A stretch of 64,000 nucleotides of DNA from Mucilaginibacter robiniae (GCF_012849215.1 NZ_CP051682.1:2852001-2916000), one strand, 5' to 3'. Counted from the stretch's first letter, positions 36,740-46,131 are shown. A program made the numbers and translations. Notes: a model not told the origin generated them from the sequence alone.

Positions 36740-37810
36740 TTAGTTAGAAAATAGAGAATTGTTTTCAAATTTAAAAAAATTAGTTAAAAATAAAAAGATG
36801 ATTTTAGGTAAAGCTAATTTCTGCAAACTTGTTACATCAGTAAAAAACCAGCTATCTTTCATTTGTACTGGCGTATTCTCTACTTGTATAAACCGAACTG
36901 TAAGGCGCTGGTGGGTTAGCGCAAAATGCTGTAAGCCAAAAGTTTCTTTGATGTGTATGTCATCACCAAAGTACTGTTGTGCTTCGGGCAGCTTAATTAC
37001 TTCATACGCAGGCAGCAATGTTGGGGTTTCAATTAAAGGTAGGTCGTACAGGCCGGTCCATATATCATTGCCGGTACGTTTGTGCATTAAAATGTGGTTA
37101 TTGTGTACAACCAAAAAGTAGTTAAAAAATCGTTCTTTAATTTTAACCGTTTTCAGTTTAACTGGTAGTTGATTAATGGCATTGTGCTTAAAGGCTTCAC
37201 AGCCGGTACGCACAGGGCAAATACCACAAGCCGGATTTTTAGGTTTGCACAGCATGGCGCCAAATTCCATCATGGCTTGGTTGTGCAGGCCGGGTTGTTC
37301 TTTATTCAATACCTCATCGGCCAATTGCTGAAATAGCTTTTTTCCTTTGGTGCTGTTGATAGGCTCACTAATGCCAAAATAGCGTGCCAGTACCCGGTAT
37401 ACATTACCATCAACTACAGCACGGGCCTCATTAACAGAAAAAGATGATATAGCCGCCGCTGTGTACTCGCCAATGCCTTTCAGCTTAATTAAATCCTGGT
37501 AAGCTGTAGGGAAACGGCCACCAAATTGCTGCTGAATTAATTGAGCAGTTTTAAGCATGTTACGGCCGCGCGAGTAGTAACCTAAGCCTTGCCAAAGCTT
37601 TAAAATATCATCTTCGCTGGCATTGGCAAAGGCGTTAATATCGGGGTAGGTTTCTAAAAACCGATTAAAATAGGGCATGCCCTGTTCAACCCGGGTTTGT
37701 TGTAAAATAATTTCAGAAAGCCATATAATGTAAGCGTCAGTAGTATGCCGCCAGGGCAAATCACGCTTATTCTGCTGATACCAGTGCAGCAGTTCGTTAG
37801 CAAAATTCAT
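36740..37810 (-). CDS. mutY: A/G-specific adenine glycosylase
   Basis: A 356-residue base-excision repair enzyme that removes adenine paired with 8-oxoguanine. The HhH-GPD domain has catalytic E33 (LSEIILQQTR) and D134 (VVDGNVYRV) plus the hairpin LKGIGEYTAAA. The 4Fe-4S ligands are C188, C195, C198 and C204, with the standard spacing. The C-terminal NUDIX-like domain recognises 8-oxoG (about 235-350). It overlaps no gene and leads the mutY-ssb pair. A -7-like TAAATTTG ends 6 bases before its ATG. Confidence 0.95.
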   Translation of the reverse strand: MNFANELLHWYQQNKRDLPWRHTTDAYIIWLSEIILQQTRVEQGMPYFNRFLETYPDINAFANASEDDILKLWQGLGYYSRGRNMLKTAQLIQQQFGGRFPTAYQDLIKLKGIGEYTAAAISSFSVNEARAVVDGNVYRVLARYFGISEPINSTKGKKLFQQLADEVLNKEQPGLHNQAMMEFGAMLCKPKNPACGICPVRTGCEAFKHNAINQLPVKLKTVKIKERFFNYFLVVHNNHILMHKRTGNDIWTGLYDLPLIETPTLLPAYEVIKLPEAQQYFGDDIHIKETFGLQHFALTHQRLTVRFIQVENTPVQMKDSWFFTDVTSLQKLALPKIIFLFLTNFFKFENNSLFSN

Positions 37811-37816
37811 GTACTA

Positions 37817-37824
37817 CAAATTTA
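37817..37824 (-). promoter_or_regulatory. Candidate -7 element close to the mutY start
   Basis: Minus-strand TAAATTTG fits TAnnTTTG and ends 6 bases before the mutY start codon, which would give a leaderless or nearly leaderless mRNA. No clear -33 was seen. Confidence 0.35.
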
Positions 37825-37929
37825 ACTTTTAGTGGGGCGTAAACTGTTAAACGGGTGTAATGTTTGCAAGGAAATAGGCTCTGCGTTAAAAAAAACCATC
37901 TTTTATTTTACAGTTTACGTTTAAACGCA

Positions 37930-37937
37930 TACTTTTG
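37930..37937 (+). promoter_or_regulatory. Candidate -7 element of the HU gene
   Basis: TACTTTTG matches TAnnTTTG, about 50 bases before the HU ATG, just after the palindrome CGTTTAAACG. Confidence 0.5.
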
Positions 37938-37987
37938 CAACCCCAAAACAGTTAAGTATTTACATAAAATAATCAAGGAAAACAGAT

Positions 37988-38287
37988 ATGACTAAGGCGG
38001 ATATCATAGCCGAAATCTCGACTAAAACAGGAATAGAGAAAGTTGATGTGCAGGAAACAGTTGAGGCTTTCTTCAAAGTGATCAAAACCTCAATGGTGGG
38101 TGGCGAAAACGTATATGTGCGAGGTTTTGGAAGTTTTGTTGTAAAAAAGAGAGCTAAAAAAACAGCCCGGAATATCTCAAAAAATACCGCTATCATTATC
38201 CCCGAACATTTTGTACCTAGCTTTAAACCCGCTAAAACTTTTGTTGAGAAAGTAAGAACAGGTAACAAAACTAAAAGCAAAGCTTAA
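37988..38287 (+). CDS. HU/IHF family DNA-binding protein
   Basis: A 99-residue nucleoid protein that bends DNA as a dimer. Pattern: MTKADIIAEISTKTGIEKVDVQETVEAFF, then ENVYVRGFGSFVVKKRAKKTARNISKNTAIIIPEHFVPSFKPAKTF. The beta-arm tip reads NISKNTAIIIPEHFVPSFKP, so it is HU-like rather than clearly HU or IHF. It is followed after 5 bases by a TPR gene, so an operon is likely. Confidence 0.93.
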   Translation: MTKADIIAEISTKTGIEKVDVQETVEAFFKVIKTSMVGGENVYVRGFGSFVVKKRAKKTARNISKNTAIIIPEHFVPSFKPAKTFVEKVRTGNKTKSKA

Positions 38288-38292
38288 GTAAA

Positions 38293-39171
38293 ATGAATTG
38301 GAAACAAATAGTTGCAGTAGGATCCGTAATGGTCGTTATGGGCTATTTGTATATGCAGCCGGTTAAAGGTTTAATCAAACCTCCTGAGGGCAGAGCAAGT
38401 GCAGGCGCTGCTCAGGTAGCTGAAGCGCGCCCGATTGCTAAAGTTACCGTTCAGGCCGTTTCTGAACCCGCCAAAGCCGCTATAGGCGGAGGTTTGTCAG
38501 TTAAAATTAACGAGCTGGAAGCGCAGCTTAAAAAAGCATCATCAGCCCAGGCTAAGCTGGACTTGCAAAAGCAACTGGCTCAGCAATGGGATGCTGTAAA
38601 TCAACCAGCTCCGGCAGCTTTCTATTACCAGGAAGTAGCTCAAAGCAGTAACACCTTTAATGATTGGCTGAGTGCTGGCAATCGCTTTAATGATGCTTTC
38701 AAATTTAGCCAGGATACTACCGTACAGCCAGCCTTTGTGGTAAATGCCATACAAGCCTTTAAAAAAGCACGTGCGTTAGATGAAAAGAACATGGATGCGG
38801 AAAGCGGTTTAGGTATTGCTTATGTAAACCAAACCAGTTTAGGCATGCCTGACCCTGAAGGCGGATCGCCGATGCAGGGTATCCAGTTGCTGCTGGATGT
38901 GGTAGGTAAAGACCCAAGTAACCGTAATGCCAACCTGAACCTGGGGCAGTTTGCCATGAAATCGGGCCAGTACCAGAAAGCGGTTGATCGTTTTAAAAAG
39001 ATGATTGCCCAAAAACCTGAATTAGAACCTTATTTTTACCTGGCTGAAAGTTACAAACAGTTAGGTATGAAAGCCGAAGCTATAGATGCTTACGAAAAAT
39101 GTAAGGATTTAATGCCCGATCAGGTTTTTCAGCAGCGTATTAATGAGTATATCAAAGAATTAAAAAATTAA
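38293..39171 (+). CDS. Membrane-anchored TPR protein
   Basis: A 292-residue protein with an N-terminal hydrophobic anchor (about 5-22, IVAVGSVMVVMGYLYM), a linker, and TPR repeats from about 90, notably LNLGQFAMKSGQYQKAVDRFKKMIAQKPELEPYFYLAES. It probably works as a periplasmic scaffold, but no partner is evident. It lies 5 bases after the HU gene and before the mini ribosomal protein, as often seen in this lineage. Confidence 0.85.
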   Translation: MNWKQIVAVGSVMVVMGYLYMQPVKGLIKPPEGRASAGAAQVAEARPIAKVTVQAVSEPAKAAIGGGLSVKINELEAQLKKASSAQAKLDLQKQLAQQWDAVNQPAPAAFYYQEVAQSSNTFNDWLSAGNRFNDAFKFSQDTTVQPAFVVNAIQAFKKARALDEKNMDAESGLGIAYVNQTSLGMPDPEGGSPMQGIQLLLDVVGKDPSNRNANLNLGQFAMKSGQYQKAVDRFKKMIAQKPELEPYFYLAESYKQLGMKAEAIDAYEKCKDLMPDQVFQQRINEYIKELKN

Positions 39172-39199
39172 ATTAATCACCCTTAAAAACTAAAAAATT

Positions 39200-39289
39200 A
39201 TGCCAAGTGGTAAAAAACGTAAAAGACATAAAATGGCTACTCATAAACGTAAAAAACGTTTAAGAAAAAACAGACATAAAAAGAAATAA
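39200..39289 (+). CDS. AURKAIP1/COX24 (bS22-like) mini ribosomal protein
   Basis: A 29-residue ORF, almost all Lys, Arg and His, beginning MPSGKKRKRHKMATHKRKKR. This matches the AURKAIP1/COX24 domain peptides of Bacteroidota, related to the small-subunit protein bS22 (mS38 in mitochondria) that binds near the decoding centre. It is too short for most gene callers. It follows the TPR gene by 28 bases and is followed by a terminator. Confidence 0.85.
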   Translation: MPSGKKRKRHKMATHKRKKRLRKNRHKKK

Positions 39290-39312
39290 ACGGCTTGCTT
39301 AAGCTGATACAG

Positions 39313-39346
39313 TTGCCTGCGGATGTAATATCGGCAGGCAAACTTT
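39313..39346 (+). terminator. Terminator after the mini ribosomal protein
   Basis: Stem TTGCCTGC/GCAGGCAA (39313-39320 with 39334-39341), 13-base loop, then ACTTTTT. It ends the HU operon before the RNase gene. Confidence 0.75.
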
Positions 39347-39413
39347 TTATTTTTGTTTTTGACCCTCTTATTAATATGTGCGGCACATGCCGTTTGAAGA
39401 AATGGAGTAGCAA

Positions 39414-40964
39414 TTGATAAAAGAATTAATTATCGATTCATCCCCTAACGGGGCTACTATTGCCCTGTTACAGGATAAACAACTCGTAGAACTTCATAAA
39501 GAGCAGATTTCCAATAATTATACTGTTGGGGATATTTACCTGGGCAGGGTTAAAAAAATTATGCCCGGGCTTAATGCTGCCTTTATTGATGTTGGCTATG
39601 AGAAAGATGCATTTTTGCATTATCTGGATCTGGGCCCGCAGGTACAAAGCCTGCTCAAGCTAACTAAACAGGTGCGTGGGGGAAGCTACCAGTCAAAATT
39701 GCTTGATAGCTTAAAGCTGGAAGCCGATATTAACAAATCTGGTAAAATATCGGAGGTGTTAACTAAAAACCAGCTGATACCTGTACAAATAGCTAAAGAA
39801 CCCATCTCCACTAAAGGCCCACGCCTGAGTTCAGATTTATCTATTGCCGGCCGGTATGTAGTGCTGGTTCCGTTTTCCGAAACTATTTCCATCTCTAAAA
39901 AAATCAAGAGCAATACCGAACGTACCCGGTTGCGCAAAATTGTAGAAGGCATTAAGCCTGAGCATTTCGGCGTAATTATCCGTACGGTATCGGAGGGTAA
40001 AGGGGTTATTGAAATGCAGAAAGACCTGCTGGATCTGATATCCAAGTGGGAAGTTTTCATGACTAGGCTACCATCAACTGAGCCTGCCAAAAAGATATTA
40101 GGCGAAATTGATCGTACCTCAACTTTGCTGCGTGATTTACTGAATCCTGATTTTCAGCATATATACGTAAACGACAATTCAATTTTTGAAGAAGTACGTT
40201 CGTATGTGCATGATATATCGCCCGATTTAGAAAGTATTGTGCGTTTGCACAAACACCGCGATCCGATATTTGAGCATTACGGTATTGAAAAGCAGATTAA
40301 ATCGGCTTTTGGTAAAACTGTAAACCTAGCTGGTGGCGCTTACCTAGTAATTGAGCATACCGAAGCCCTGCACGTTATTGACGTAAACAGTGGTAACCGT
40401 ACGGCTAACAAAGAAAACCAGGAAGAGAATGCCTTGCAGGTAAACAAAGAAGCTGCCCGGGAAATTGCCCGCCAGCTGCGCCTGCGCGATATGGGCGGTA
40501 TTGTGGTAATTGATTTTATTGACATGCATAAGCCGCAGAACCGTAAGGACCTGTTTGACTATTTGCGTGAGGAAATGGCACACGACAGGGCTAAACACAC
40601 CATACTGCCTCCAAGCAAGTTTGGATTAGTACAAATTACCCGCCAGCGCGTGCGCCCGGAAATGAACATTGTAACCAGCGAAGTATGCCCTACCTGCCAT
40701 GGTACAGGTACTATACGGTCAAGTATTTTGCTGCTGGATGATATTGAAAATAACTTTAACTATATTTTAACTGAACAAAACGAAAAGCACATTACTTTAA
40801 CAGTGCACCCGTATGTTGAGGCTTATATTAAGAAAGGTATTTTCACCCGGCAAATGAAATGGTACTTTAAGTATGGGCAGTGGATTAAGGTAAAAGCCAA
40901 TTCGGCTTACCAACTTACCGAGTTTCACTTTTTTAACTCGAAAGAAGAAGAAATTAAGCTTTGA
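39414..40964 (+). CDS. rng: RNase E/G family ribonuclease
   Basis: A 516-residue endoribonuclease of the RNase G length class, without the RNase E scaffold tail. It starts at TTG 39414 with GGAGTAG just upstream. An S1 domain (about 38-130, VGDIYLGRVKKIMPGLNAAFIDVG) is followed by the catalytic domain with the two acidic metal sites VIDVNSG and VVIDFIDM, and the zinc-link Cys pair in CPTCHGTG. It processes rRNA and decays mRNA in the cytosol. A strong terminator follows. Confidence 0.94.
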   Translation: MIKELIIDSSPNGATIALLQDKQLVELHKEQISNNYTVGDIYLGRVKKIMPGLNAAFIDVGYEKDAFLHYLDLGPQVQSLLKLTKQVRGGSYQSKLLDSLKLEADINKSGKISEVLTKNQLIPVQIAKEPISTKGPRLSSDLSIAGRYVVLVPFSETISISKKIKSNTERTRLRKIVEGIKPEHFGVIIRTVSEGKGVIEMQKDLLDLISKWEVFMTRLPSTEPAKKILGEIDRTSTLLRDLLNPDFQHIYVNDNSIFEEVRSYVHDISPDLESIVRLHKHRDPIFEHYGIEKQIKSAFGKTVNLAGGAYLVIEHTEALHVIDVNSGNRTANKENQEENALQVNKEAAREIARQLRLRDMGGIVVIDFIDMHKPQNRKDLFDYLREEMAHDRAKHTILPPSKFGLVQITRQRVRPEMNIVTSEVCPTCHGTGTIRSSILLLDDIENNFNYILTEQNEKHITLTVHPYVEAYIKKGIFTRQMKWYFKYGQWIKVKANSAYQLTEFHFFNSKEEEIKL

Positions 40965-41011
40965 TTTCAGATTTCGGAAGTTCGAATTTGCAGTTTTCAA
41001 AGCAAACCATG

Positions 41012-41044
41012 ACAAAGGGCTGATAGTAACTATCAGCCCTTTGT
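41012..41044. terminator. Terminator after the RNase gene
   Basis: A perfect 15-bp inverted repeat (41012-41026 with 41030-41044), loop TAA, core GGGCTGATAG. Symmetric and able to act in both directions. Confidence 0.8.
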
Positions 41045-41127
41045 AGTATATTTATAGTTGATTTTGGGTAAGTGGTATGGCTGCAAACACCAAGATTAAA
41101 CAGATAAACTCGAAATAATACAAATAC

Positions 41128-42621
41128 TTGGCTAAAACTAAAACCTCCTATTTTTGCCAGAGCTGCGGTTTTGAATCACCAAAGTGGTTGGGCAAATGCC
41201 CTTCTTGTGGGCAATGGAATACTTTTGTGGAAGAAGTAGTAGAGAAAGTAAATGCTGCCATTCCAGACTGGAAAGCAGCAGGTAATAAAAGCTCTACCTC
41301 ATTACAGCGGGCCAACAAGGCAGTGCCTGTAGCTGATATTACGTTTGCCGAAGAACACCGCATTTTAACTCCTGATAAAGAACTAAACCGTGTATTGGGC
41401 GGTGGCATTGTAGCAGGCTCACTGGTGCTGATTGGCGGTGAACCGGGTATTGGTAAATCAACCTTGATGCTGCAAATAGCTCTAAGCATGCCTGTGGCGA
41501 AGGTGCTGTATGTATCAGGTGAGGAAAGTGACCGCCAAATAAAAATGCGTGCGGAAAGGATCAGTACAGTAGGAGGGCAGAAACCGGAAATCAGAGGGCA
41601 AAGGCTAGATGCAGAGGTTTCCATAACTAACACGCAGCCATCAGGCACCAGCCAACAAGCGGGCTGTTTTATCCTGACTGAAACTTCTACCCAGAATATA
41701 TTTAAGCAGATTGAACAGTTACAGCCCGATCTGGTTATTGTGGACTCCATACAAACCTTGTATTCGGCGCATATTGAATCAACGCCGGGCAGTGTATCAC
41801 AGGTACGCGAGTGTACGGCCGAGCTGTTGCGTTTTGCTAAAGAAAGCTCTACGCCGGTATTTCTAATCGGTCATATTACGAAAGATGGTATGATAGCCGG
41901 GCCTAAAATTTTAGAGCATATGGTAGATACCGTGTTGCAGTTTGAAGGCGACCGGCACCATGTTTACCGCATTTTACGCGCTATTAAAAACCGTTTTGGC
42001 TCTGCATCTGAGTTGGGTATATATGAAATGTTGGGGGCTGGCTTGCGGCAAGTATCTAACCCGTCCGAAATTTTACTATCGCAGCGTGATGAAGCTTTAA
42101 GCGGCATTACCATCAGCGCCACGCTGGAAGGTATGCGGCCGATGATGATTGAAACACAAGCTTTAGTGAGCCCATCAGCTTACGGTACACCGCAACGTTC
42201 GGCTACAGGCTTTGATACGCGTCGTATGAATATGCTGCTGGCCGTGCTGGAAAAGCGTTGTGGTTTCCGGATGGGCACCAAAGATGTTTTCCTGAACATT
42301 ACAGGCGGTATTCGGGTTGAAGACCCTGCTATTGACCTGGGGTTGGCTGCTGCTATCATATCCTCGCATGAAGATATTCCTATCTCCTCTAAAATATGCT
42401 TTGCCGGCGAATTGGGCTTATCAGGCGAAGTGAGAGCCGTAAACCGTATTGAGCAGCGTATTGCCGATGCACAGAAACTGGGTTTCGAACAGATATTTAT
42501 TTCCAAATACAATTTGCCATCGGGTAAAAAAGATAAAAATCAGTTGGACTTATCTCGCTACAATATCGAGATTAAGGCCGTAAGCCGTATTGAAGAAGTA
42601 TTCGGATTACTATTTGGATAA
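41128..42621 (+). CDS. radA: DNA repair protein RadA
   Basis: A 497-residue recombination ATPase that branch-migrates strand-exchange intermediates. It starts at TTG 41128 (MAKTKTSYF). The zinc finger is C10-C13-C24-C27; Walker A GGEPGIGKST is at about 103-112; the RadA motif KNRFGSASELGIYEM follows; the C-terminal domain is Lon-like (GGIRVEDPAIDLGLAAAIISS). Between RAERI (145) and CFILTETSTQN (180) there is an insert of about 30 residues not expected in the family. A 21-bp terminator follows. Confidence 0.94.
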   Translation: MAKTKTSYFCQSCGFESPKWLGKCPSCGQWNTFVEEVVEKVNAAIPDWKAAGNKSSTSLQRANKAVPVADITFAEEHRILTPDKELNRVLGGGIVAGSLVLIGGEPGIGKSTLMLQIALSMPVAKVLYVSGEESDRQIKMRAERISTVGGQKPEIRGQRLDAEVSITNTQPSGTSQQAGCFILTETSTQNIFKQIEQLQPDLVIVDSIQTLYSAHIESTPGSVSQVRECTAELLRFAKESSTPVFLIGHITKDGMIAGPKILEHMVDTVLQFEGDRHHVYRILRAIKNRFGSASELGIYEMLGAGLRQVSNPSEILLSQRDEALSGITISATLEGMRPMMIETQALVSPSAYGTPQRSATGFDTRRMNMLLAVLEKRCGFRMGTKDVFLNITGGIRVEDPAIDLGLAAAIISSHEDIPISSKICFAGELGLSGEVRAVNRIEQRIADAQKLGFEQIFISKYNLPSGKKDKNQLDLSRYNIEIKAVSRIEEVFGLLFG

Positions 42622-42639
42622 CGAGCGCAAAAAAGAGTT

Positions 42640-42686
42640 AAAAAGAAAAGTCCTGCTGAATTTAGTTCAGCAGGACTTTTCTTTTT
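42640..42686. terminator. Bidirectional terminator between radA and the NHL gene
   Basis: A perfect 21-bp inverted repeat (42640-42660 with 42666-42686), 5-base loop, G/C core GTCCTGCTGAA and A/T ends. It serves the two convergent genes. Confidence 0.9.
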
Positions 42687-42711
42687 CTAATGCAGCTTGA
42701 TGCTGCAAATA

Positions 42712-44112
42712 TTAAGGGGTTACTTTCAAAGTAATTTTCCGAATGCGATTATTTAGCTGATCGGCAATGTAAATATTGCCTGAGGCATCTGTGGTTACGG
42801 CATACGGTGAATTGAATTTAGCACCAGTGTTAGTACCATCGGCAAAGCCATAAACATCGGCAGTGCCCGCTATTGTTTTCAGGATGTTGCCTGTAGTAAC
42901 TTCCTGAATAGTGCCATTACTGTTCACGATAAAGAAATTGCCGGAAGCATCCTGCTTGATATCTACCGGACGTGTTACGAACGTTTTTTGTATCGGGTTA
43001 CCAATAAATTGGCTGGTGAAATGGTCGGTGCTGATTTTACGGATAGCATGATTATCGTAATCGGCTACATAAACTACTCCAGAGGCATCAACAGCTACAC
43101 TTGATGGGCTATTAAGTTCGGCGTAAGGACCTGTGGTAGATTCGGTAGTAGTATAACCCTCAATATATCCGTTAGGAGTAATGCCCGAAATGGTAGTTAC
43201 CACGCCGGCAGTTGTAATTTTACGGATACGGTTGTTGTTACGATCGGCAACATAGACGTTACCTGAGCCATCAACAGTAATACCTTGTGGTGAGTTAAAT
43301 AGAGCTGTATTACCTGTACCGGCTGTAGCGCCACTATAACCTGCTTTACCAGCTAATAAAGAAACTACTCCATTAGCAATCTTGTAAATGACGTTATTGC
43401 CCGGATCAGACACATAAACCGTACCTGAGGCATCAACAGCTAAACCTTGTGGATTGTAAAACTCAGCAGTAGCAGCTGCGCCAGTGGCATAACCTAAATT
43501 ACCATCGCCTGCAAAGGTGCTAACTACACCAGCAGGCGTTATTTTACGGATAACGTGATTGTAAGCATCGGCTACATATAAGTTGCCTTGTGCATCGGCC
43601 GCTATACCTTGCGGATGGTCAAACTGGGCATTGGTACCAGTGCTATTTACAAAGCCTGCTGTGCCATTACCGGCAAAGGTGGTTACGGTGGCTATAGTAG
43701 AAGCATTGGCAGTTGGTGTAGTAAATTTAACTACACTGCCATATGATGTACCTGCTGAGCTAATGGCGTAAGCCCTTACATAGTAGGTAGTACCAGCGGT
43801 AAGACCCGTTAAATTACTGGTATAGCTGTAAGTGGTTGTCGTATCACTGGTATGTGAGTCTGATGTAGTCGGGGTTTGTGAAGAAGAGCTCCAGCATACG
43901 CCATCAGAAGTGATAGATGCTGCGGTACCATAATCATATATTTCACCGCCACTTTGAGCTGTAGTAGAGGTTACGTTAGCTATGGCCGACATGGTAAATA
44001 TAACAGGCAGAACTTTGCTGTCATCACTTGATTTTTTACATCCGTTTTCAATTAATGTTAGGGCTAACAAACCCATTAACAGGAAACTTTTCAAAGAGTA
44101 TATTTTTTTCAA
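42712..44112 (-). CDS. NHL repeat lipoprotein
   Basis: A 466-residue exported lipoprotein: signal sequence with lipobox IENGC at about 24, then a fibronectin-like domain (about 35-130, GVCWSSSSQTP and TYYVRAYAISSAGTSYG), then about six NHL beta-propeller repeats of 45-60 residues with the pattern PQGIAVDASGNVYVAD-NNRIRKIT. These make a surface or periplasmic binding protein; the ligand is unknown. Convergent with radA. Confidence 0.88.
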   Translation of the reverse strand: MKKIYSLKSFLLMGLLALTLIENGCKKSSDDSKVLPVIFTMSAIANVTSTTAQSGGEIYDYGTAASITSDGVCWSSSSQTPTTSDSHTSDTTTTYSYTSNLTGLTAGTTYYVRAYAISSAGTSYGSVVKFTTPTANASTIATVTTFAGNGTAGFVNSTGTNAQFDHPQGIAADAQGNLYVADAYNHVIRKITPAGVVSTFAGDGNLGYATGAAATAEFYNPQGLAVDASGTVYVSDPGNNVIYKIANGVVSLLAGKAGYSGATAGTGNTALFNSPQGITVDGSGNVYVADRNNNRIRKITTAGVVTTISGITPNGYIEGYTTTESTTGPYAELNSPSSVAVDASGVVYVADYDNHAIRKISTDHFTSQFIGNPIQKTFVTRPVDIKQDASGNFFIVNSNGTIQEVTTGNILKTIAGTADVYGFADGTNTGAKFNSPYAVTTDASGNIYIADQLNNRIRKITLKVTP

Positions 44113-44425
44113 AACAGGAAAAAATTAATTAAGTAAACTACGCTAACTATTATTTAACTGTGATGGTGCAGGTAACTAATTTGTGATAATAAAACCTTAC
44201 AGATTTCATTCAGTATCACGCAATTAAAATATTTGCGAATTAAGCACAATTAAATCTTTTTAGAACTGCTTAAATGTTAAAAATTGTTAATACCTGCAAA
44301 GCTAACAATAGTGCATGAAATACCAGTGATGAAGTTTGGTGAAACACTCATGTAATTTTAATAACAAAAATATCACACTAAATTTTACAAGCATTGCAGA
44401 TATTTGGCCGATTAACCTCCAATAA
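44113..44425. other. Divergent intergenic region
   Basis: 313 bases, A/T-rich, between the divergent NHL and pafA genes, so it holds both promoters. No clear consensus elements, palindromes or ORFs were recognised. Confidence 0.4.
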
Positions 44426-46075
44426 ATGAAATTAAAATATTTGCTTATTACTGCGTTAGCTGTTATGCCGCAATTGCTGCGCGCTCAAAAGAAGCCTATA
44501 GGTGTTGCACAAACTACGCTGGCCCGCCCCAAGCTGGTAGTGGGTATTGTAGTGGATCAAATGCGTTGGGATTACCTGTACCGATATTATGACCGTTACC
44601 AGGCCGGTGGTTTTAAGCGTATGCTGAACGAAGGCTTTACCTGCGAAAATACAAATATTGATTACCTGCCTACCGAAACAGCACCTGGCCATAGTTGTAT
44701 TTACACCGGTTCGGTACCGGCTATACATGGTATTGCCGCTAATAACTTCTACGATCAGCAAACTGGTCGTTACTGGTATTGTACCGAAGATACCACTGTA
44801 CAAAGCGTAGGCACCAGCTCAAAAGCCGGGGTAATGTCGCCGCGTAATTTGCTGGCTAGTACTATTACGGATGAGCTACGTTTGGCTACTAATTTCCATT
44901 CTAAAGTAATTGGCATTGCCCTGAAAGATCGCGCCAGTATTTTGCCGGCTGGCCATACGCCTAATGGTGCTTATTGGTTTGATGATGCTAGTGGGAATTT
45001 TATTACCAGCAGCTATTACATGACTGACTTGCCGGCATGGGTAAAGCAGTTTAACAGTAAAAAGCTACCTGAATCTTATTTATCGAAAACTTGGAATACT
45101 TTATACCCAATAGATACTTACACGCAAAGCACGGCTGATAATATGCTTTTTGAAGTTGTTTCGCGCGGTGATAATGCTCCTGTATTTCCGCACAGCTTTA
45201 CTGCCCATACTGATTATGGAACCATTCGTGCCACGCCTTTTGGGAACACCTTAACGGCTGATTTTGCTAAAGCGGCTATAGATGCCGAGCACTTAGGTAG
45301 CAATACAGCAACCGATTTTCTAGCGATTAGCTTTTCTTCAACCGATTATGTAGGGCATCAGTATGGGCCCAATTCTATAGAGGCAGAAGATGTGTACCTG
45401 CGTTTAGATAATGAATTGTCGTCGTTGTTTACCTATCTGGATGCTAAAGTGGGTAGGGGCAATTATGTGGCTTTCCTAACTGCCGATCATGGTGCGGCCC
45501 ATAATGCAACCTTTGCCTTAAGCCACAACCTGCCTGCTGGTTTATGGGATGGTACTGCTGCCGCACGTGAGCTGAATAAAATGTTGGAAGATAAATACAA
45601 AATTAAACAGGCCATTTTAAGCGTTGAAAATTATCAGGTAAACTTTAACAATCGGGAGATTACGAAAAGCAATGTAAGCACCTACGCCATTAAGCAGGAT
45701 TGTATAAACTGGCTGGCTATGCAACCCGGCGTAATGTATGCCGTAGATATGCAAAATGTGCAAGCAGCCAGCATACCAGCCGAGTTGCGCGAACATATTG
45801 TAAATGGTTACAATGCCGCTCATAGTGGCGCTATACAAGTTATTTTAAAACCAGGATGGTACGCTGGTCGTAGTAAAAGTGGAGCCAGCCACGGGGTAAG
45901 TGCGCCTTATGATACCCATATTCCGTTTGTACTAATGGGCTGGGGCATTCAGCATGGCAGCTTGGTGCGCCCTACCCACATGACTGACATTACGGCTACG
46001 GTAGCAGCCCTGTTGCATATTCAGGCGCCGAGTGGCTCTATAGGTATTCCGGTTCAGGAAGCGTTGAAGAAGTAG
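44426..46075 (+). CDS. pafA: PafA-type alkaline phosphatase
   Basis: A 549-residue periplasmic phosphomonoesterase of the alkaline phosphatase superfamily. Signal peptide 1-20 (LLRAQ). Metal and active-site motifs: D44 (GIVVDQMRWD), nucleophile T85 in PTETAPGHS, N106 (AANNFYD), K167/R169 in LKDRASILPAGH (the pair seen in Flavobacterium PafA), SSTDYVGHQYG, LTADHGAAHN and SGASHG. It should release phosphate from organic esters. An IS3 element follows directly and separates it from a terminator. Confidence 0.92.
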   Translation: MKLKYLLITALAVMPQLLRAQKKPIGVAQTTLARPKLVVGIVVDQMRWDYLYRYYDRYQAGGFKRMLNEGFTCENTNIDYLPTETAPGHSCIYTGSVPAIHGIAANNFYDQQTGRYWYCTEDTTVQSVGTSSKAGVMSPRNLLASTITDELRLATNFHSKVIGIALKDRASILPAGHTPNGAYWFDDASGNFITSSYYMTDLPAWVKQFNSKKLPESYLSKTWNTLYPIDTYTQSTADNMLFEVVSRGDNAPVFPHSFTAHTDYGTIRATPFGNTLTADFAKAAIDAEHLGSNTATDFLAISFSSTDYVGHQYGPNSIEAEDVYLRLDNELSSLFTYLDAKVGRGNYVAFLTADHGAAHNATFALSHNLPAGLWDGTAAARELNKMLEDKYKIKQAILSVENYQVNFNNREITKSNVSTYAIKQDCINWLAMQPGVMYAVDMQNVQAASIPAELREHIVNGYNAAHSGAIQVILKPGWYAGRSKSGASHGVSAPYDTHIPFVLMGWGIQHGSLVRPTHMTDITATVAALLHIQAPSGSIGIPVQEALKK

Positions 46076-46131
46076 TACTTAACTTTATGAATCGTCCTGA
46101 AATAGGTTGACAGATTTTACGATAGTCCCAG

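Noticed and set aside
41148..41750. Open minus-strand frame of 200 codons inside radA
   Set aside because: Antisense to the zinc finger and Walker region of RadA; no independent evidence.
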